Positions 21,454 through 25,553 of a stretch of DNA of 25,553 nt are shown here, piece after piece. Numbering within the stretch: the stretch's first letter is position 1; the number at the start of each line of letters is the position of its first letter. A program made the translations under genes and the position numbers. Source of the DNA: Eubacterium sp. (GTDB taxonomy: Bacteria > Bacillota > Clostridia > Oscillospirales > Acutalibacteraceae); the NCBI GenBank assembly GCA_029059925.1, contig JAIDVA010000048.1, positions 1 to 25,553 of the forward strand. Direction: 5' to 3'. The notes below the pieces were generated by a model. It saw only the letters and a list, made by a program, of their open reading frames with translations. It was not told the DNA's origin and searched no databases.

Positions 21454-22605
21454 TTATTTATAGTCATCAATTGTTCTTTGTATTGTTTTTTGTTCACCTT
21501 CATTATTAGTGATTATAATTTCGGGATACCATTTTGATGCATATTTATATGTGTTATCCTTTCCCATTTCATCAAAAATAATTTGAGGATAACGTACATC
21601 ACTTTTTTCAGTCGCTGTTGATTTGCTGCCCGTATCCTTGCGCAGAACACCCACTACGACAAATCTAAAATCCTTTCTGTAATCCGTCGGGCAGGATATT
21701 GTGAGCAGGGTATCCTGTCTTGTAATATTAGCACCTGTACTGTAGATAAATCTGTTTTCGAGCCTCGATACATATTCAGATGCTGATTTAGTGGTCATTT
21801 TTTCAGGCGTATTGTATGGGAAAATATAACCGTTGTCATCCTCTGCCTTCGTGTTTGTATAAAAAGCACCTACGACCTTGAAATTATAGTCCTTAAACAA
21901 ATCGGAATAGGTGATATAACCGCTCGCATTGTTATATGCGTCGGCAGTTGAATAATATTTTTCAAGGCTGTTATCATTCATATATATAACAAAGTTGAAC
22001 TGTTCAGCGTTTTCTGTACAAGGCTGGGCATAAGGGAATTTGCTTTCATCATTGCTTACCGCTGATTTTAAATTCAGCTCGGGTATTTCAATGTAGCCTA
22101 CAGTGTCGGGATTCTCACCCAGCATATCGCAGTATTCTTCAAGCATACCAATTTCGAACTGTACATCGGGATATTTACTTTGATACGGCTTTAGATAAGC
22201 TCCTTTGTTTGCATCTATTGCATATCGTATACCGAATATGAGTGCAATAACAACAATAACAGTACCGAGTGCAAGCAGGAATTTTTTGTTGAAAATGACC
22301 TTTTTCATTTTGCCGAAAGAAGCTTTGTTTTTTTCCTTTTGCTTTGCATGTCTTTCAGCCTTTTGTGCTTTGATTGCCTCAAGCTCTTCGGGGCTTTTTG
22401 ACTCTTTTTTTCTTTTTGATGCTTTTTTACTCTGTTCGTCATTTTCAGTCTTTGCAAAGTCAATAGCATTTTCACGTCTTTTCGGCGGCTCCAACGGCTC
22501 GTTGGACATATGCTCTTTTTTGTCCTTCTGCTCCTTGAAGTCGGAAAGGATATTATCAATATCGTTATTCATATTGCCATTCATATTTTCGTTCTTATTG
22601 CTCAT
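21454..22605 (-). CDS. Sortase-B-like membrane protein lacking catalytic His
   Basis: A 383-residue protein. A highly charged cytoplasmic region of about 105 residues (Lys/Glu-rich, probably coiled) precedes one membrane helix (about 109-127) and an exported domain resembling class B sortases. Similar stretches are NPDTVGYIEIPELNLKSAV, NFVIYMNDNS, FKVVGAFYTNT, TLLTISCPTDY and FRFVVVGVLRK. In active sortases the second stretch is IIYGHN with the catalytic His; here positions 208-211 read YMND. The Cys (305) is one place earlier than in the usual LSTCT, while the Arg (314) is kept. Transpeptidase activity is therefore doubtful; a binding or scaffolding role is possible. Its start overlaps the thiI stop by one base (TAATG). 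Confidence 0.7.
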   Translation of the reverse strand: MSNKNENMNGNMNNDIDNILSDFKEQKDKKEHMSNEPLEPPKRRENAIDFAKTENDEQSKKASKRKKESKSPEELEAIKAQKAERHAKQKEKNKASFGKMKKVIFNKKFLLALGTVIVVIALIFGIRYAIDANKGAYLKPYQSKYPDVQFEIGMLEEYCDMLGENPDTVGYIEIPELNLKSAVSNDESKFPYAQPCTENAEQFNFVIYMNDNSLEKYYSTADAYNNASGYITYSDLFKDYNFKVVGAFYTNTKAEDDNGYIFPYNTPEKMTTKSASEYVSRLENRFIYSTGANITRQDTLLTISCPTDYRKDFRFVVVGVLRKDTGSKSTATEKSDVRYPQIIFDEMGKDNTYKYASKWYPEIIITNNEGEQKTIQRTIDDYK

Positions 22606-23777
22606 TATCTGATAATCACCTTTTTCGCATTTTGAATTGCGTCTTCAATAAGTTCATCAAGATTTTCAATCTTATTTTCTGCCTCAACAACATCGTCAAT
22701 CTGCGGTCTTGTTTTTGGATGCTTTGGAGTGAATACGGTACAGCAGTCTTCATATGGCTGGATTGAGGTTTCAAATGTGTCAATCTTTCTTGAGATTGTA
22801 ATAATTTCCTCCTTATCCATACCGATACATGGTCTGAAAACAGGCATATTAACAGCACAGTCTGTGCAGGCGAGTGCATACATTGTCTGGCTTGCAACCT
22901 GACCTACACTCTCACCGGTGATAAGTGCACTGCAGTTTTGTGATGCAGCCATTTTTTCGGATATCATCATCATGATTCGTCTCATAATGATGGTGAAATA
23001 TTCCTCAGGGCAAAGGTCGCGTATAGCCTCCTGTATTTTGGTGAAAGGCACTACGTAGGTTGTGATTACACCGGAGTATTTTGCAACTCTTTTAAGAAGC
23101 TCAAGAACCTTCATTTCGGCAAGCTCTGAGGTATATGGCGGTGATGCAAAGTGAATTGCGCAAAGCTCAATGCCTCTTTTTGCCATCATATATGCCGCAA
23201 CAGGAGAGTCGATACCGCCGCTGATAAGTATTCCTGCTCTGCCGCTTGTGCCTGTTGGCATACCGCCGGCACCCTTGATGTTGTTGCCGCGTACAAAAGC
23301 GTATTTGTCACGCACCTCAACGGTAACAGTAATATCGGGATTATGGACGTCAACGCTGAGATTATGGAATTTTGAAAGAAGATATCCTCCGAGCTCACGG
23401 CAAATCTCAGGTGATTTCATAGGGAATTTTTTGTCAGAGCGTTTCGCATTTACCTTGAAGGTTTTTGCATCCTCCAGCTGCTCTTCAAGATATTCGGCAG
23501 CAGTAGCCTTGATGCTTTCAAAGTCCTTTTCGCACACACACGCACGTGAAAGCGCGGCAATACCGAATACCTTTGACAATCTGTCCGCTGCATCATCAAG
23601 GTCAATTCCCTCATCAACAGGGTCAACCATAATTGTTGACTGGCTCTTTGTGAATTCGAATTTGCCTAAATCATTCAGTCTTTTTTTCATATTCTTGATG
23701 AGTATATCCTCAAAGCTGTTTCTGTTAAGTCCCTTGAGTGTAAGCTCACCATTTTTGATAAGTATAATTTCCTTCAT
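22605..23777 (-). CDS. thiI: tRNA 4-thiouridine sulfurtransferase
   Basis: Adenylates uridine 8 of tRNA and transfers sulfur to make 4-thiouridine; in some bacteria it also serves thiazole synthesis. The 390 residues comprise an N-terminal ferredoxin-like region, a THUMP domain (about 60-165) and the PP-loop ATPase with SGGIDS at 186-191. Also present are ITGESVGQVASQTM, PVFRPCIGMDKEEI and EDCCTVFTPKHPKTRP. It is the short form without the C-terminal rhodanese domain, common in Firmicutes, where sulfur comes from a dedicated cysteine desulfurase. That enzyme is encoded 3 bases upstream. The gene is coupled to the sortase-like gene downstream. Confidence 0.95.
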   Translation of the reverse strand: MKEIILIKNGELTLKGLNRNSFEDILIKNMKKRLNDLGKFEFTKSQSTIMVDPVDEGIDLDDAADRLSKVFGIAALSRACVCEKDFESIKATAAEYLEEQLEDAKTFKVNAKRSDKKFPMKSPEICRELGGYLLSKFHNLSVDVHNPDITVTVEVRDKYAFVRGNNIKGAGGMPTGTSGRAGILISGGIDSPVAAYMMAKRGIELCAIHFASPPYTSELAEMKVLELLKRVAKYSGVITTYVVPFTKIQEAIRDLCPEEYFTIIMRRIMMMISEKMAASQNCSALITGESVGQVASQTMYALACTDCAVNMPVFRPCIGMDKEEIITISRKIDTFETSIQPYEDCCTVFTPKHPKTRPQIDDVVEAENKIENLDELIEDAIQNAKKVIIR

Positions 23778-23780
23778 ATG

Positions 23781-24929
23781 TTAACTCCGTGGATGTTTGA
23801 TTATTAATTCCTTTAAGGCATTTACCAAAAGGTCAATATCCTCTTTTGTATTATATCGGCTAAAGCTGATTCTTATGCTTTTGTCGAGTGTTTCGTCATC
23901 AAGTCCCATTGCAGTGAGCACATGGCTTTTTTTACCCTTTGCACATGCTGAGCCATTGCTGACATAGATATTGTAGTTTGCTGACAGCTCCTGCAAAATT
24001 GTCTGGCTTCTCATAAAAGTCGGGATATAGATATTGATGATGTATGGCGATGTATCTTCGTCATTATTAAAGCAGATGCCCTCAATTTCTGCAAGCTTTT
24101 GTCTTGCGTATGTGTTAAGTTCCGTAATGTGATTTCTCTGCTCCACAATCGCAGGCAAGGCATTAACTGCAGCACCAAAGCCTGCAATCAACGGTGCACT
24201 TTCCGTGCCCGGACGTATTTTCTTTTCCTGCTCACCACCAAAGGTGCGTGCAAAATTCTGGTCAGTAAGGTTAGCCTCCTTGTTGACATAAAGAGCACCA
24301 ACACCCTTAGGACCGTGTATTTTGTGAGCTGAGACTGTGATTAAATCAGCACCGAGTTTTTTTGCGTTTATGCTTGTTTTTCCGTATGCCTGCACACAAT
24401 CAATGTGAATAAGTGCAGGGGAGTCAGCACGTTTTACAGCACGTTTGATGGATTCAACAGGCATAATCGTTCCGACCTCATTATTTATATACATCATTGA
24501 TACAAGAATGGTATCCCGGTTGACAGCATCAAAAAGCTGCTCTTTTGTTATATTGCCTTGCTTGTCAGGCTTGAGCCAAATCGCCTCAAATCCCTGCTTT
24601 TCAAGCTCCTGAACACTTTGCAGCACGCTCTCATGCTCAATAGCAGTTGTAACAATCCTGCTGCCAAGTCTTTTTCGTGCTTTTACTGCTCCGAAGATTG
24701 CAAGATTGTTCGCTTCGGTGCCGCCTGATGTAAAGATGATTTCTTCACTTTTTACACCAAGTGACTCAGCAATCGCAGATCTTGCACCGATAACCTCAGT
24801 CATTGCGTCGATACCAAGCCTGTGCAGGCTTGAGGGGTTGCCCCATTTATTTTTCAGCATATTTGTTACAGCATCAACACATTCGTCACATGGCATTGTT
24901 GTTGCTGAATTGTCAAGATAGGCTGTCAT
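23781..24929 (-). CDS. Cysteine desulfurase (NifS/IscS type)
   Basis: A PLP enzyme that takes sulfur from cysteine as a persulfide, 382 residues. It opens YLDNSATTMPCDECVDAV and has TSGGTEANNLAI, the conserved His in TAIEHESVL and the PLP lysine Lys203 in SAHKIHGPKGVGALY. RPGTESAPLIAGFG follows, with the active Cys329 in NGSACAKGKKSHVL. Length and motifs match the NifS-like enzymes paired with ThiI in Firmicutes (NifZ type in Bacillus), so its likely partner is the thiI product encoded directly downstream. Its start overlaps the stop of the NUDIX gene by 4 bases (ATGA). Confidence 0.94.
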   Translation of the reverse strand: MTAYLDNSATTMPCDECVDAVTNMLKNKWGNPSSLHRLGIDAMTEVIGARSAIAESLGVKSEEIIFTSGGTEANNLAIFGAVKARKRLGSRIVTTAIEHESVLQSVQELEKQGFEAIWLKPDKQGNITKEQLFDAVNRDTILVSMMYINNEVGTIMPVESIKRAVKRADSPALIHIDCVQAYGKTSINAKKLGADLITVSAHKIHGPKGVGALYVNKEANLTDQNFARTFGGEQEKKIRPGTESAPLIAGFGAAVNALPAIVEQRNHITELNTYARQKLAEIEGICFNNDEDTSPYIINIYIPTFMRSQTILQELSANYNIYVSNGSACAKGKKSHVLTAMGLDDETLDKSIRISFSRYNTKEDIDLLVNALKELIIKHPRS

Positions 24930-25553
24930 AGTTTTTTTAATTCCTTTAGCTTAAGTATTCCTATAATCGTTTTGGCATCCTTGATTTCGCCGTTCATTAT
25001 TTTTGCAACACAGTCGCTAAACGGCATTTTTATAACATCTAGATATTCGTCCTCATCCAGATCCTGCTCACCGAAGGTTAAGCCTGTTGCACAGAAAAGG
25101 CGTATGATTTCACCACAGTAGCCGGGAGTAGGATAAAGCTCGCCGAACGGTACAAAATGCTCTGCTGTTGCACCGCATTCCTCTCTGAATTCTCGTTTGC
25201 CTGCCTCTAACGGATCCTCGCCCTTTTCAAGCTTGCCTGCAGGTATTTCGTAAATAGTTTCTTTATATGGATATCTGAACTGCCTTACCAGAAGCACCTC
25301 ATTGTTGTCTGTCAGTCCGACTATTGCAACTCCGCCCGGGTGGTCAACTACCTCGCGCACAGCCTCAGTCCCGTCAACAAGAGTGATTATGTCCTTGTGA
25401 ACATTTATGATATTGCCGTTGAAGATGCCTTGTATCTCCTCGGTCTGCTCGTAAAAGCCGAGTGCAATGGCTTCAATATCGTTTATTTTATCAACAATAA
25501 ATTTTGCCCCTGCATCAAGGTGTTCAAATTTAGTGCCGTAGCCCCAGAGCACA
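24926..25553 (-). CDS. HAD (phosphoglycolate phosphatase-like)-NUDIX hydrolase fusion, 5' end beyond window
   Basis: The visible 208 residues hold a complete ADP-ribose pyrophosphatase-type NUDIX domain. It has VVDHPGGVAIVGLTDNNEV, VRQFRYPYKETIYEIPAGKL and a Nudix box running from GKLEKGEDPLEAG to KREFREECGA. GELYPTPGYCGEIIRLF follows. The domain hydrolyses ADP-ribose or related nucleoside diphosphates. The first 32 or so residues (LWGYGTKFEHLDAGAKFIVD...) instead match the C-terminal end of HAD phosphatases of the phosphoglycolate phosphatase type (VLWGYGSREEL..AGADYIVD). Between that and the NUDIX part there is no in-frame ATG, GTG or TTG. The gene therefore appears to be one fused frame entering from beyond 25553. 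It is first in the visible part of the operon, and its stop overlaps the desulfurase start. Confidence 0.75.
   Translation of the reverse strand, partial: VLWGYGTKFEHLDAGAKFIVDKINDIEAIALGFYEQTEEIQGIFNGNIINVHKDIITLVDGTEAVREVVDHPGGVAIVGLTDNNEVLLVRQFRYPYKETIYEIPAGKLEKGEDPLEAGKREFREECGATAEHFVPFGELYPTPGYCGEIIRLFCATGLTFGEQDLDEDEYLDVIKMPFSDCVAKIMNGEIKDAKTIIGILKLKELKKL

Noticed and set aside
23170..23784. Open frame of 204 codons antisense to thiI
   Set aside because: It is fully opposite the conserved thiI gene and has no domain signature.

Overview
The window looks like a piece of chromosome from a low-to-medium GC, Gram-positive anaerobe of the Clostridia, most likely a gut Ruminococcaceae/Oscillospiraceae relative. 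This rests on AGGAGG-type ribosome sites, near-consensus sigma-A promoters, a CssRS-like two-component/HtrA cassette, a YtvI-like AI-2E permease and REP-type repeats with a RAYT transposase. The species assignment is inference. I saw no rRNA, tRNA, CRISPR array, prophage block or complete IS element.

Layout. 1-1400: an AI-2E family membrane protein and its terminator. 1390-3300: an accessory islet with a small-peptide/antisense-RNA locus resembling a type I toxin-antitoxin, a RAYT (HUH) transposase whose own coding sequence carries two REP hairpins, a hairpin-rich spacer, and an XRE regulator coupled to a divergent SLOG-like protein. 3390-6680: purA (with a leader hairpin) divergent from a cytoplasmic-looking GH28 glycosidase followed by a frameshifted SecB-like gene. 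6760-9830: an Ltp-repeat membrane protein, a small gene remnant, ilvC, and a FadR-type regulator. Matching operator-like sites lie in the ilvC leader and upstream of the regulator. 10036-15087: a DUF815 AAA+ ATPase, then an operon of OmpR-type regulator, sensor kinase and HtrA protease, overlapping or nearly so. 15088-15404: a cluster of four REP-type hairpins in alternating orientation. 15405-17472: ilvA-ridA operon and, upstream, a frameshifted lipoprotein gene. 17634-18491: an orphan solute-binding lipoprotein. 18551-21308 (minus): ECF sigma factor, anti-sigma-like beta-propeller protein and an anchored surface protein. 21454-25553 (minus): a tightly coupled operon of a HAD-NUDIX fusion (cut by the window edge), cysteine desulfurase, ThiI and a sortase-B-like protein lacking the catalytic histidine.

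Functional links. IlvA releases 2-aminoacrylate/enamine intermediates that RidA hydrolyses. The desulfurase feeds persulfide sulfur to ThiI for 4-thiouridine in tRNA. The sensor kinase and regulator probably control the HtrA protease encoded with them. The ECF factor is probably held by the membrane-anchored propeller protein. The least ordinary items are the REP hairpins inside the transposase gene, the HAD-NUDIX fusion, the pseudo-sortase in the thiI operon, the type I toxin-antitoxin-like locus, the XRE/SLOG pair and the two single-base frameshifts.
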